NCBI GenBank assembly: GCA_965279195.1
Contig: CBDIHP010000033.1
Coordinates: 1 to 64,000 of the forward strand
Source of the DNA: CBDIHP01 sp965279195
GTDB lineage: Bacteria; Planctomycetota; Planctomycetia; Isosphaerales; Isosphaeraceae
DNA length: 64,000 nucleotides
Direction of reading: 5' to 3'
The notes below the pieces were generated by a model. It did not search any database, was not told the DNA's origin, and worked only from the letters and a program-made list of their open reading frames with translations. This document shows, piece after piece, positions 50,166-58,764 of this stretch; position 1 is the first letter of the stretch, and each line of letters begins with the position of its first letter. The position numbers were made by a program, and so were the translations under genes.

Positions 50166-51287
50166 ATGCCCCGCTATCGATTCCTCGCCATCCTCGCCCT
50201 ATGCTGTTGCGGCTGCCTGCCCGCCTGGAACGATCCGCGTTCGACCCTCACCATCGCCACTTACCTCGATCGCCCGACCCGCGAATCCCTCGCGTCCGGG
50301 TTCCCATCCGCGCGAATCCAGTGGATCGTGCTTGGCCCGGATGACCCCATCGGGCCAGTCCTGGACCCGACTGCCCGCGTCGACGTGCTGCTCGGCGGCC
50401 CGATGGAGGAATTCCAGCACCTCGCGCCGGTGGGTCCGTTCCTCAACCTCCAGGGCGACTCGCATCTGGCCCTCCAGATCGACGTCGCCGACCGCAGCGC
50501 GACCTGGCTCGAAGGCAAGAGCCGGGGCCTCGATCCTCGTAGTTCCGCCCACGTCCTGCGGAGCTGGACCGGCCTGATCGACAAGGGGACCTCATCCGGC
50601 TGGTATCGCCGCGTCCTCGATTACGCACGCAGCGGCAAGTCCGACCTCCCCCGGCCGATCGAACTGGGCATCTATCGCGAGGGGGTCGCGGTCCTGAAGG
50701 GAGCGGCGAATCCCGACGGGGCCGCCGACTTCCTCAAGTTCCTTCGGACGTCCGGGCGCGCCGAGCGGGCCCCGGAGGCCGAGAACACTCGGACCGGGGC
50801 CGATGACCTGCTGGCCGACCTGATCGGCGCGGCGGTCGTCGACGCCAGGGCCGAGCTGGACGCGGCCGATCGCATTCTGGCGCTGGCCGGCCATCCGAAC
50901 CTGCCCGAGGCCCGGCTGGTCGAGGCGCCGCCGTGGCCTCCGGCGTCTGTGTCGAAGATCCTGGCCCGGTCGGATGACGGCGCGGCGTTGCTGGACGTCC
51001 TCGCCGAGCAGCTCGTGCCCGACCCGAAGCCCCGGGCCTGGCTGCTGCGGAGCTGGCTCGAACCGATCCGGCCGATCGATCGCAATCTCCTGGCCGGCGT
51101 GGCGAATGCCGAGGGGGGCGTCCTGATCCGCGAGCCTCGCTTCCGCGCCTGGCTGCGGGCCGAGTGGTCCACCTGGGCCCGACAACGCTACCGCCGCGTC
51201 GCACGACTGGCGTCGGGCGAGTGGAAGGGCCCTCGCGGAAATCGACCAAACGAACCCAACTCGGTCCGGGAAACCCCCACCCCATGA
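50166..51287 (+). CDS. putative ABC-type solute-binding lipoprotein
   Basis: This protein of about 373 residues has a lipoprotein signal (FLAILALCCCGC) and the features of a type 2 periplasmic binding protein. It opens with LTIATYLDRPTRESLASGF, the strand-helix start of iron(III)/polyamine binding proteins. It later has PIELGIYREGVAVLKGAANPDGAADFLKFL, very close to the conserved block that normally follows the hinge. The middle is shorter than usual, so binding of a standard ligand is uncertain. Its stop overlaps the ATPase start (ATGA), which indicates a functional pair. AGAGGA lies 6 bases before this ATG; another ATG is two codons upstream. Confidence 0.7.
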   Translation: MPRYRFLAILALCCCGCLPAWNDPRSTLTIATYLDRPTRESLASGFPSARIQWIVLGPDDPIGPVLDPTARVDVLLGGPMEEFQHLAPVGPFLNLQGDSHLALQIDVADRSATWLEGKSRGLDPRSSAHVLRSWTGLIDKGTSSGWYRRVLDYARSGKSDLPRPIELGIYREGVAVLKGAANPDGAADFLKFLRTSGRAERAPEAENTRTGADDLLADLIGAAVVDARAELDAADRILALAGHPNLPEARLVEAPPWPPASVSKILARSDDGAALLDVLAEQLVPDPKPRAWLLRSWLEPIRPIDRNLLAGVANAEGGVLIREPRFRAWLRAEWSTWARQRYRRVARLASGEWKGPRGNRPNEPNSVRETPTP

Positions 51288-52375
51288 CGCGCGTCACGCT
51301 CGATGGACTGGTCCGCCGCAGGGACCGCGTGTCGGTGGTCGACGGCGTCTCGCTGGAGATCCGGCCGGGCGAACTCGCCTTCGTGCTCGGCCCCTCGGGC
51401 GCGGGCAAGACCACGCTCGCCCGGGTCATCGCCGGGCTGGAGCCGCTCGATGCGGGCGAGATCTTCTTCGACGAGCGGATCATCCAGTCCATGCCCGCCG
51501 CCGCGCGCCGGGTCGGGCTGGTGTTCCAGGGCGATGCCCTCTGGCCCCGCCTGACTGTCGCCGAGAATGTCGGATACGGCCTGAAGGTCCGCAAGGTTCC
51601 GCGCAAGGAGCGGAAGCTCCGGATCCTCGAAGCCCTCACCGCCCACAGGCTCGACAGCCTGGCCAACGAACTCCCCGGCCGACTGACACCGTTGCAGAAG
51701 CTGCGCGTGGCGCTGGCGAGGGCGATGATCCTGGAGCCGGAACTGCTGATCCTCGATGACCCCTTCTCGTCGCTCGACCCCCGCGACCTCCCCGAGTTCC
51801 GCGACCAGGTCCGCCGCACTCAGGGCGAGACCGAGACGACCATGCTCGTCCTCTCCTCCGACCCCCGCGAGGCGATGGCCATGGCCGACCGCCTTGCGAT
51901 CCTCGACCTGGGCCGGATTGTCCAGGTCGGGACCGCGACCGAGGTCTACAACCGCCCCGCCGACGCCTTCGTCGCCCGCCTCCTCGGCCAGACGAACCTC
52001 ATCCAGGGGCAGGTCGAGATGTCCGACGCGCGGGGGGACCTGGTCGTCCGGACCCCGCTCGGACGCCTGATCGGCCAGGGGGGCGGCAACACCCTGGCCC
52101 CCGGCTCGCCCGTGACCCTCTCGATCCGGCCCGAGTCCCTCGTGGTCGGATCGACGATCCCCCAGAACGCGAACCGCTTCCCCGCCACTTTGGAGCGTCA
52201 GATCTTCCTGGGCGAGGTCCGCCAGCTCATGCTCCGGGGCCCCGCCGACTGGCCCGTCACCGCCCTGGCGCTCCAGAGCCAGTCCGGCCAGTACCGCGAG
52301 GGCCAGACCCTGACCGTCTCGGTCCTCCCCGAGCAGGTCATCGTCCTCCCCGGCAAGTACACCGTCCGCGAGTAG
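51284..52375 (+). CDS. ABC transporter ATP-binding protein (FbpC/PotA-like) with degenerate signature
   Basis: This 363-residue protein has one ABC domain and a C-terminal TOBE-like domain (about 240-355). Walker A is GPSGAGKT (36-43), the Q-loop is Gln82 and Walker B is LLILDDP (154-160). Two motifs needed for hydrolysis are changed: the LSGGQ signature reads LTPLQ (134-138), and the switch His of the H-loop is Ser192 (LSSDPREA instead of the usual THDQEEA). The protein may hydrolyse ATP poorly or serve another role. It is coupled to the binding-protein gene, and no permease gene lies in the window. Its TAG stop is the first bases of a family G element. Confidence 0.82.
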   Translation: MTRVTLDGLVRRRDRVSVVDGVSLEIRPGELAFVLGPSGAGKTTLARVIAGLEPLDAGEIFFDERIIQSMPAAARRVGLVFQGDALWPRLTVAENVGYGLKVRKVPRKERKLRILEALTAHRLDSLANELPGRLTPLQKLRVALARAMILEPELLILDDPFSSLDPRDLPEFRDQVRRTQGETETTMLVLSSDPREAMAMADRLAILDLGRIVQVGTATEVYNRPADAFVARLLGQTNLIQGQVEMSDARGDLVVRTPLGRLIGQGGGNTLAPGSPVTLSIRPESLVVGSTIPQNANRFPATLERQIFLGEVRQLMLRGPADWPVTALALQSQSGQYREGQTLTVSVLPEQVIVLPGKYTVRE

Positions 52376-52464
52376 GGTGGGCACCGGACCGCCACCGTGG
52401 ACATCACGGCCGTCCCAATACGCATGCGAACGTGCGTATGCGATGGTGGGCGTCTCCCACCCTA
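52373..52464. repeat. family G element whose two ends are the stop codons of both flanking genes
   Basis: The element is 92 bp and runs from TAGGGTGGGC to CTCCCACCCTA, so both ends read TAGGGTGGG inward. The left TAG is the stop of the ABC ATPase gene (plus), and the right TAG is the stop of the convergent 190-residue protein gene (minus). An inner palindrome ACGCATGCGAACGTGCGTATG is also present (18 bases shown in part as CGCATGCGAACGTGCG). Confidence 0.75.
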
Positions 52465-53034
52465 TGAGTGGGCGACGGGCTCGGCGGGTTCGAGGAGTTC
52501 CTCGGCGTCGATGAGGCCGACGAACCACAGGGGGCAGTCTCGGCTGACGGCGTCGTTGGCGGCGAGGACGACCCGGGCGAACGCGACGATCTCGGGTGCG
52601 TCGCCGACCCAGCCGTCGTCGGGGTCGCGGGAGACCAGCAGCAGTTCGTTGAGCGCGTGATCGTCGAGCGGCAGGTCCCATGCAGCGGCCAGCTCGGCGA
52701 GTTCCCTCCGCAGTCCGTGCAGGCTCACGCAGCGTAGCGGGGCGCCGTTGTGGAGCGGCAACGCCACGGGACGGATGCTCATGGGCAGGCAGACGCCGCG
52801 CCCTTCGGCGTGGAGCGCCAGGAGGTTTCCGACGTTCTCTGCGCCGAGCGTGGCGATCGCACGCTCCTTGAACTCATTCCAGGCCGCCTCGTCCACGACG
52901 CCGAAGGTCCGGGGGCGGACGCCTTCCCAGTCCCCCTCGGCCCCGAAGGAATTGTCGAGCATCCCGGCGAGGTCGGATCCGAACCGGGCGCGGAAGACAG
53001 ACTTGGCCCCACCGACAGCGAGCGTCAGACCCAT
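52462..53034 (-). CDS. conserved hypothetical protein
   Basis: This 190-residue soluble protein has no signal peptide or membrane segment. Its sequence is a mix of helices and strands (ELAELAAAWDLPLDDHALNEL, PEIVAFARVVLAAND), with no domain recognised with confidence and no catalytic motif. The opening MGLTLAVGGAKSVF is unusual. The gene is convergent with the ABC ATPase gene, and its stop codon is part of the family G element between them. Function unknown. Confidence 0.55.
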   Translation of the reverse strand: MGLTLAVGGAKSVFRARFGSDLAGMLDNSFGAEGDWEGVRPRTFGVVDEAAWNEFKERAIATLGAENVGNLLALHAEGRGVCLPMSIRPVALPLHNGAPLRCVSLHGLRRELAELAAAWDLPLDDHALNELLLVSRDPDDGWVGDAPEIVAFARVVLAANDAVSRDCPLWFVGLIDAEELLEPAEPVAHS

Positions 53035-53362
53035 GACTCACCTCCCGACGATCAGGGCTGTGGGATCGAGACTCGGCCCGAGTCTCGCCTGGCGGCGGGC
53101 CCCGGGGCATGCGGGTTGGCGTGGGATCCTCCTGGATCGTCGGGCGCCCCATTCCCTGGGGTCGCCGGCGGCTCGTGGCCGCGATGGGCCGGGCTCGCAA
53201 CCCGGCGGGAACGCGCCGGTCCGGTACGCGCGGGTCTGGCAACACGACGCGGGGCGTCGTATCCTGCCAGGACGAAGCGTTTGCGGATTCCGGGGTTCAG
53301 CCTGAAGTTTGCAAGGCGGGCTCGCCGGTTGTCAAGCAAGAATCGTGGGGAGACGGATTTTC
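53035..53362. other. 328-bp divergent intergenic region
   Basis: The region separates the hypothetical gene (minus) and the peptidase gene (plus). It holds a small palindrome, GAGACTCG-GCC-CGAGTCTC (53068-53086), and short GC-rich inverted stretches, but no complete copy of a known element family and no coding sequence. GGGGAG before the peptidase ATG is its ribosome binding site. Confidence 0.4.
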
Positions 53363-55858
53363 ATGCTTCGACCTGGCCGACCTGCCATCGTATCCACATC
53401 CCTGCTCGCACTCATCATCCTCCACGCCATCCTCCCCGACCCGGCCCCCGGCCAGTTCGCCAGGCTCGAACCGTCCACCAGCGCCCCGCGGCCGATCGGG
53501 TTCCTGCCCGGCTCGGCCGCCCCCCAGGCCGCCGCCGAAGCCCGCGCCCTGAAGGTCCCGACGCCGAAGAACGCCCGCACCTGGCTCCGGTCGCTGACCG
53601 AGGAGCCCCACGTCGCCGGCACGGCCGCCGACTACAGGACGGCGCTCGATGTCCGCGACAAGCTCCGCTCCTGGGGCTGGCAGGCGGACCTGTCGGAATA
53701 TGAAGTCCTGCTGAATTATCCCAACCCCGCCTCCGTCTTCTGCCAGCTCGTCCGCCCGGAGAAGGTCGATTTCAAGGTCACCGAGGAGGCCGTCGGCGCC
53801 GACAAGGACTCCGCCTCCGGCGACGCCTTCCCCGCATTCCACGGCTACGGCGTCTCCGGCAACGTGGCGGGGCAGGTGGTCTACGCGAATTACGGCCGGC
53901 CCGACGACTTCGCCGCACTCGAACGCCTCGGCGTGGATGTGAAGGGTCGGATCGTCCTCGTCCGGTACGGCGAACTCTTCCGGGGGCTCAAGGTCCTCAA
54001 CGCCCAGAAGCGCGGGGCCAAAGGCGTGCTGATCTACTCCGACCCGGGCGATGACGGCTACGCACGGGGCGACGTCTATCCGAACGGCCCGTTCCGGCCC
54101 GGCTCGGCCATCCAGCGCGGGAGCGTCCAGTTCCTGTCACTCGGGCCCGGCGACCCCTCGACCCCCAACGGCCCGTCGATCAAGGGGGCCAAGCGGCTGC
54201 CGATCGACCCGCTCGACGGCTTCACACTCAAGGAACGCGACATCCCCGGCGATCTCGGCGTGCTCTCGGTGAAATCCTGGGAGAAGGAGACCGGGCTCGT
54301 CCGCGACTCCTACTTCGCCACGATCCCGAGCCTCCCGATCAGCTACAACACCGCCCGGCCGATCCTCGAAACCCTCGCCGGCCCGAACGTCCCGACCGGC
54401 TGGCAAGGGGGCCTGCCGATCACCTATCACGTCGGCCCCGGGCCCGCCGAGGTTCGGTTCGGGATCACGATGGATTACAAGATCCGCCCGGTCTGGAACG
54501 TCGTCGCCACCATCCAGGGCGACGTGGCGCCCGATCAGTGGGTCATGATCGGCAATCACCGAGACGCATGGGTCTATGGCGCGGTCGACCCGAGCAGCGG
54601 GACCTCCGCGACGCTGGAGATGGCCAGGGCGCTCGGCGATGCGGTGAAGTCGGGCTGGAAGCCGAAGCGGACGCTCGTGTACGCGAGCTGGGACGCCGAG
54701 GAATACGGCCTCGTCGGCTCGACCGAGTGGGCCGACGAGCACCGCCAGGAGATCGACCGCAAGGCCGTCCTGATGCTCAACGTCGACTCCGCCGTCTCCG
54801 GCAACGAGCTCGACCTCGACGGCGTCCCCTCGCTCCGCGACTTCCTCCTCGAAGCGGCCGACGCCGTCACCGACGTCTCCTCCGGCCAGTCGTTGAGATC
54901 GCTCTGGATGTCCAAGAAACGCTCCGCCTGGGCCAGCTCGGCCCCGATCGACCTCGACGACCTCTGGGAGCCGATGAACCCCAACGGCGGCAAGACGAGC
55001 ACATCCCTGCATGCGTCGCTGCCGCGGTCGAGGCCGTTCTCGCCCCAGCTCAACCCGCTCGGCTCGGGCTCGGACTACACGGCGTTCGTCGATCACCTGG
55101 GCGTGCCGGCGATCGACGTGGGCTTCGCGGGGCGTTACGGAGTCTACCACTCCATCTATGATAATTTCTTCTGGATGGAGAAGTTCGGCGACCCCGAGTT
55201 CCTGACCCACGCCACGGCCGCCCGCCTCTACACGCTGATCGTGATGCGGGCCGCCGGCGCGGACGTGATCCCGATGCGGTTCACGCCCTATGCGGAGGCG
55301 CTCAAGGAGTATCTCGACGAGATGCGCCGGATGTTGATCCGCAAGGAGCGGGGCAAGGGGGACGGCGCCGAGGCCTTACCCTTCGAGTTCGCCGGCTTGC
55401 CCCGGCTCGTCGCCGCGATCAAGTCGTTCGCCGAGCGGGCCGAGGCGGTCGACAAGGCGACGGCGACCCTGACCCGGCAGACGAGCGTCCCGGCCGCGAA
55501 GCTCGAAGCGGTCAACGCGGCCCTGGTCCGGGTCGAGCGGTCGTTCCTCATCCCCGAAGGCCTGCCGGGCCGCCGTTGGTTCAAGCACGCCATCTACGCC
55601 CCGGGCCTGACCACCGGCTATGCCTCCTGGCCGATGCCGGGCGTCCGTCAGGCGATCGAGCAATCCGACTCCGGCTTGCTCGCGACCCAGTCCCAGGCCC
55701 TCGCCCTGCGCATCGAGGCCGCCGCCGAGGCCCTTCGCAACGTGGCCCGGCTCGCCGATATCGAACCCGTCAAGCTCGACCCCGACGCCGACCACCCCAT
55801 CAAGATCGACGTCGAGAAGCCCGAGACCGCCACGCCCGAGGCGAACAAGCCCCGGTAA
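53363..55858 (+). CDS. M28B family peptidase, glutamate carboxypeptidase II (PSMA)-like
   Basis: This 831-residue exported protein follows glutamate carboxypeptidase II: an N-terminal hydrophobic segment, PA domain (about 150-260), M28 zinc peptidase domain (about 375-620) and a helical dimerisation domain at the end (SFLIPEGLPGRRWFKHAIYAPG). Metal and catalytic residues match: His399 (GNHRDAW), Asp409 (GAVDPSSGT), Glu446-Glu447 (DAEEYG), Asp475 (LNVDSAVSG) and the late His in VYHSIYD. It would release C-terminal glutamate or other residues from small peptides outside the cytoplasm. Its TAA stop is the first bases of a family G-like element. Confidence 0.9.
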   Translation: MLRPGRPAIVSTSLLALIILHAILPDPAPGQFARLEPSTSAPRPIGFLPGSAAPQAAAEARALKVPTPKNARTWLRSLTEEPHVAGTAADYRTALDVRDKLRSWGWQADLSEYEVLLNYPNPASVFCQLVRPEKVDFKVTEEAVGADKDSASGDAFPAFHGYGVSGNVAGQVVYANYGRPDDFAALERLGVDVKGRIVLVRYGELFRGLKVLNAQKRGAKGVLIYSDPGDDGYARGDVYPNGPFRPGSAIQRGSVQFLSLGPGDPSTPNGPSIKGAKRLPIDPLDGFTLKERDIPGDLGVLSVKSWEKETGLVRDSYFATIPSLPISYNTARPILETLAGPNVPTGWQGGLPITYHVGPGPAEVRFGITMDYKIRPVWNVVATIQGDVAPDQWVMIGNHRDAWVYGAVDPSSGTSATLEMARALGDAVKSGWKPKRTLVYASWDAEEYGLVGSTEWADEHRQEIDRKAVLMLNVDSAVSGNELDLDGVPSLRDFLLEAADAVTDVSSGQSLRSLWMSKKRSAWASSAPIDLDDLWEPMNPNGGKTSTSLHASLPRSRPFSPQLNPLGSGSDYTAFVDHLGVPAIDVGFAGRYGVYHSIYDNFFWMEKFGDPEFLTHATAARLYTLIVMRAAGADVIPMRFTPYAEALKEYLDEMRRMLIRKERGKGDGAEALPFEFAGLPRLVAAIKSFAERAEAVDKATATLTRQTSVPAAKLEAVNAALVRVERSFLIPEGLPGRRWFKHAIYAPGLTTGYASWPMPGVRQAIEQSDSGLLATQSQALALRIEAAAEALRNVARLADIEPVKLDPDADHPIKIDVEKPETATPEANKPR

Positions 55859-56111
55859 GGTGGGCACCGCCCACCACGACCATGGCCGCAATCGGCCGAA
55901 CCGCCCGATCCTGTGCTGGGCGAGCATCTCCCGATGCCGCCAGACCGGAGGACGCGCCGTTCCACGGAACCGGATCTCCCGATCCATCTACACAGGGCCC
56001 CTCGACGGATCGGGAGATCCGGTTCCGTGGTCCTCTTCGGCAGATCGTGGGGCGGCATCGGGAGATGCTCGCCCAGCGCGTCCTGCGCGATGGTGGGCGG
56101 TGCCCGCCCTA
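55856..56111. repeat. composite element: family G ends enclosing a family A copy
   Basis: The outer ends are TAAGGTGGGCACCGCCCACC on the left and, in reverse complement, TAGGGCGGGCACCGCCCACC on the right. Inside lies a full family A double hairpin (55915-56079). The left TAA is the stop of the peptidase gene; the right TAG is the stop of the convergent glutamine synthetase gene. It seems that one element has inserted into another. Confidence 0.72.
55915..56079. repeat. family A hairpin element, nested copy
   Basis: The outer arms contain GCTGGGCGAGCATCTCCCGA (from 55915) and its reverse complement (56051-56079); the inner arms carry CGGATCTCCCGATCC and its mirror near 56003-56022. Length and plan equal the copy at 5628-5791. 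Confidence 0.75.
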
Positions 56112-57521
56112 CACGTCGTAATATAAGGTGAACTCGAAGGGATGCGGGCGCATCCGCAGGGCGTCGGCCTCGTGGGTCTTTTTGTACCAGATCCAGGTGT
56201 CGATGACGTCCGGGGTGAAGACATCCCCGCGCAGGAGGAACTCGTGGTCGTTGCGGAGGGCGTCGAGCGACTCTTCCAGCGACTTCGGCGTGGTGGGGAC
56301 GTTCGCCAGTTCCTCGGGCTGGAGGTCGTAGATGTCCTTGTCCAGGGGGTCGCCGGGCCGGGCCTTGGTCTGGATGCCGTCGAGGGCGGCCATGAGCATG
56401 GCGGAGTAGAGCAGGTACGGATTGGCCGCGCTGTCGGGGCAGCGGTACTCGATCCGACGGCTCCTGGGGCTCGGGCTGTGGACGGGGATCCGGATGACGG
56501 CGGCCCGGTTGCGGCGGGAGTACGAGAGCTTGGTCGGCGCCTCGTACCCGGGGATGAGCCGCTTGTAGCTGTTGGTCGTCGGGTTGGCGAAGGCACACAG
56601 CGCCGGCGCGTGCTTGAGCAGGCCGCCGATGGCGTGCATGCCGAGGTCGCTGAGGCCGGCGTAGCCGTTGCCGGCGAGCAGCGGGTTCTCGTTCTTCCAG
56701 AGCGTGAAGTGCGTGTGCATGCCCGAGCCGTTGTCGCCGTGCAGGGGCTTCGGCATGAACGTGGCGGTCTTGCCGTGACGCCGGGCGACGTTGCGGATGA
56801 TGTAACGCGCCAGCATGACCTGATCGGCGCACTCGACCAGGGACTGCGTCGTGAGGTCGATTTCCGACTGCCCGCCCGTGGCCACCTCGTGGTAGTGGGC
56901 CGAGGTCGCGATCCCGCAGGCGGCCATCATCTCGGCCATCTCGGTGCGGAGGTCGGCCAGGCTGTCTGTCGGCGGGCAGGGGAAGTAGCCCAGGCCCGAG
57001 CGAGGCTTGTATCCCAGGTTCGGCTTCTCGTCCCGGCCCCGGTTCCAGTCCCCCTCGACCGAGTCGACCCGGTAGAACGCCTCGTGGCCATTGGAGTCGT
57101 AGCGGACGTCGTCGAAGACGAAGAATTCCAGCTCGGGCAGTAGCTTGCAGTCGTCCGCCAGGCCCGTGGATCGCATATAGGAGAGTGCGTTGCGGGCGAT
57201 GTTGCGGGGGTCGCGGGTATAGTCTTGCTGGGTGATCGGGTCCTGGATGTTGCAGATCATCATCAGGGTCGGCCGCGAGGCGAACGGGTCGACGAGCGCG
57301 GTCTCGGGCTGCGGCACGACCAGAAGGTCGGCCTCGTTGATCGCCCGCCAGCCGACGACGCTCGACCCGTCGAAGCCGATCCCCTCCTCGAACGTCTCCT
57401 CGGTGAGCGCGTCCGCCGGGATCGAGAAGTGCTGCCAGACCCCCGGGAAATCCATGAAGCGCAGGTCGACCGTGACAACCTCGCTCTGCCGGATCCTCGC
57501 CAAGACTTCTTTGGGTGTCAC
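56109..57521 (-). CDS. glnA: glutamine synthetase, type I
   Basis: This 470-residue enzyme makes glutamine from glutamate, ammonia and ATP. The GS-I motifs are present: the GFDGSSVVGW region, metal site LPELEFFVFDD, GYFPCPPTDS, the EIDL block, PKPLHGDNGSGMHTHFTLW, NPTTNSYKRLIPGYEAP and RRIEYRCPDSAANPYL. Tyr in KDIYDLQPEE is where adenylylation occurs in the GlnE-regulated subtype. It starts at GTG. Its TAG stop is part of the composite hairpin element. It is convergent with the PSMA-like peptidase, which would yield glutamate from peptides. Confidence 0.95.
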   Translation of the reverse strand: MTPKEVLARIRQSEVVTVDLRFMDFPGVWQHFSIPADALTEETFEEGIGFDGSSVVGWRAINEADLLVVPQPETALVDPFASRPTLMMICNIQDPITQQDYTRDPRNIARNALSYMRSTGLADDCKLLPELEFFVFDDVRYDSNGHEAFYRVDSVEGDWNRGRDEKPNLGYKPRSGLGYFPCPPTDSLADLRTEMAEMMAACGIATSAHYHEVATGGQSEIDLTTQSLVECADQVMLARYIIRNVARRHGKTATFMPKPLHGDNGSGMHTHFTLWKNENPLLAGNGYAGLSDLGMHAIGGLLKHAPALCAFANPTTNSYKRLIPGYEAPTKLSYSRRNRAAVIRIPVHSPSPRSRRIEYRCPDSAANPYLLYSAMLMAALDGIQTKARPGDPLDKDIYDLQPEELANVPTTPKSLEESLDALRNDHEFLLRGDVFTPDVIDTWIWYKKTHEADALRMRPHPFEFTLYYDV

Positions 57522-57676
57522 CGCGAACCGTCCCCTTCCCGAGGATCACAGGGCCCCAGGGCTTGCGTCGTCCCCCCGCGATCCGATAAGCCTCCAGGCT
57601 ACCGGAGACCCGGGCCGTCGAACAGAGCAGCGCGGGGTAACTCCCCGGAAATCTCAACGTCCCGGATGATCACCCG

Positions 57677-58060
57677 ATGAGCCAGCCCCACGTGAGATTT
57701 GTGATCCTCGAACACCGCTGGAACGGCATCCACTGGGACGTCCTGATCGAATACCCCGACCAGCCCGACGGGCCGCTCGCGACCTGGGCGGTGGATGGGG
57801 TGATCCGGCCGGGCCTGGAACAGCCGGCGCGGCGGCTGCCGGACCATCGGCGGGTCTATCTGGAGTATGAGGGGCCGGTGTCGGGGGGCAGGGGGGAGGT
57901 CAGGCGAGTGGCACAAGGGAACGCCTCAGCCCAGATCTGGACCGAGGCGCTCGTGGAACTCGATGTGAAAGGGGATCAGCTCGCCGGGCCGGTCTCGCTG
58001 CGGAGGACGGGGGCCGAGGGGTCGGCGGCCTGGGTGTTCCGCCTCGGGAAGTTGAGCTGA
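57677..58060 (+). CDS. LigD 3'-phosphoesterase-like protein
   Basis: This 127-residue protein matches the N-terminal phosphoesterase module of LigD-type DNA repair enzymes (DNA polymerase ligase N-terminal domain). The pattern RFVILEHRWNGIHWDVLIE contains the conserved His residues, followed by TWAVDG, LPDHRRVYLEYEGPVSGGRG and a final strand. It is a stand-alone, short form seen in several planctomycetes. Whether it repairs 3' ends is not shown. Its 3' end overlaps the convergent gene by 85 bases. Confidence 0.75.
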   Translation: MSQPHVRFVILEHRWNGIHWDVLIEYPDQPDGPLATWAVDGVIRPGLEQPARRLPDHRRVYLEYEGPVSGGRGEVRRVAQGNASAQIWTEALVELDVKGDQLAGPVSLRRTGAEGSAAWVFRLGKLS

Positions 58061-58764
58061 AGCACCCGGCGGTCGGGGAGCTTGGGGGCCTTGGCGACGC
58101 CGTCGGGCTTGTTTGTACGCCCGGAGAGGCGGACCTGTCCCTGGCGAAGGTCGAGGCGTTCGAGGACGAACTCGGCCTTCGCGGGATCCTTGCTGTAGCG
58201 GAGGGTCGCGACGTTGTCGCCGTTCTCCTTGCTCCAGGCCAGGTCGATGTTCCGCGACTTCGCCTGGTGGCTGATCTGGTCGATGAACCGTTCGGCGGGG
58301 ATCGGCAACGCGCCGGCTCGGATCTTCTCGATGGTCAGCGAGACGACGTTCTCCTCGGGCACGCGGACCGCGGCGACGATCCAGATGACCGAGCGGACCG
58401 CCCCCTGATCGAGCTGGAACGCCAGCGTCAGTCGGTTGTCCTCGAAGGCGACGCGGGGATCCTTGACCTCGGGCGGGAGCTGGTCGGCGAAGTGCTCGAC
58501 CAGGTCCCTGGCGAGCCAGGCGTTGACCTCCTCATCGGAGAAGATCGCCTCCCAGTTGGGCTCGTTGTGGATGTCGTTGCGGAGCTGGAGGCTGTGTGCG
58601 ACGAAGTTCTTCGCCTGCTCCTCGCGCACCTTGGGCGGTATCGCCACGAGGTCGCGATAGAACGAGGGCTGATAGGAGAGCGTCAGCCAGACGGAGGTGG
58701 GGGCGATCACCAGGATCGCCAGGATCAACCCCGCGATGGCGACTCGCTTGCCAGGTTTGCGCAT
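57976..58764 (-). CDS. membrane-anchored protein of unknown function
   Basis: This 262-residue protein starts with a basic stretch (MRKPGKR) and one membrane helix (VAIAGLILAILVIAPTSVWLTLSY). The outer part begins with QPSFYRDLVAIPPKVREEQAKNFV and has NEPNWEAIFSDEEVNAWLARDL, a pattern seen in secreted unknowns of the YpmS-like type, followed by a beta-rich domain (AFQLDQGAVRSVIWIVAAVRVPEENVV). The ATG chosen is the first one after the long upstream divergent spacer. Its 3' end overlaps the LigD-like gene on the other strand. Confidence 0.62.
   Translation of the reverse strand: MRKPGKRVAIAGLILAILVIAPTSVWLTLSYQPSFYRDLVAIPPKVREEQAKNFVAHSLQLRNDIHNEPNWEAIFSDEEVNAWLARDLVEHFADQLPPEVKDPRVAFEDNRLTLAFQLDQGAVRSVIWIVAAVRVPEENVVSLTIEKIRAGALPIPAERFIDQISHQAKSRNIDLAWSKENGDNVATLRYSKDPAKAEFVLERLDLRQGQVRLSGRTNKPDGVAKAPKLPDRRVLQLNFPRRNTQAADPSAPVLRSETGPAS

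Noticed and set aside
910..56111. The repeated palindromes as parts of CRISPR arrays
   Set aside because: Copies are far apart, differ in length and lie in inverted pairs, with no regular spacers and no cas genes.
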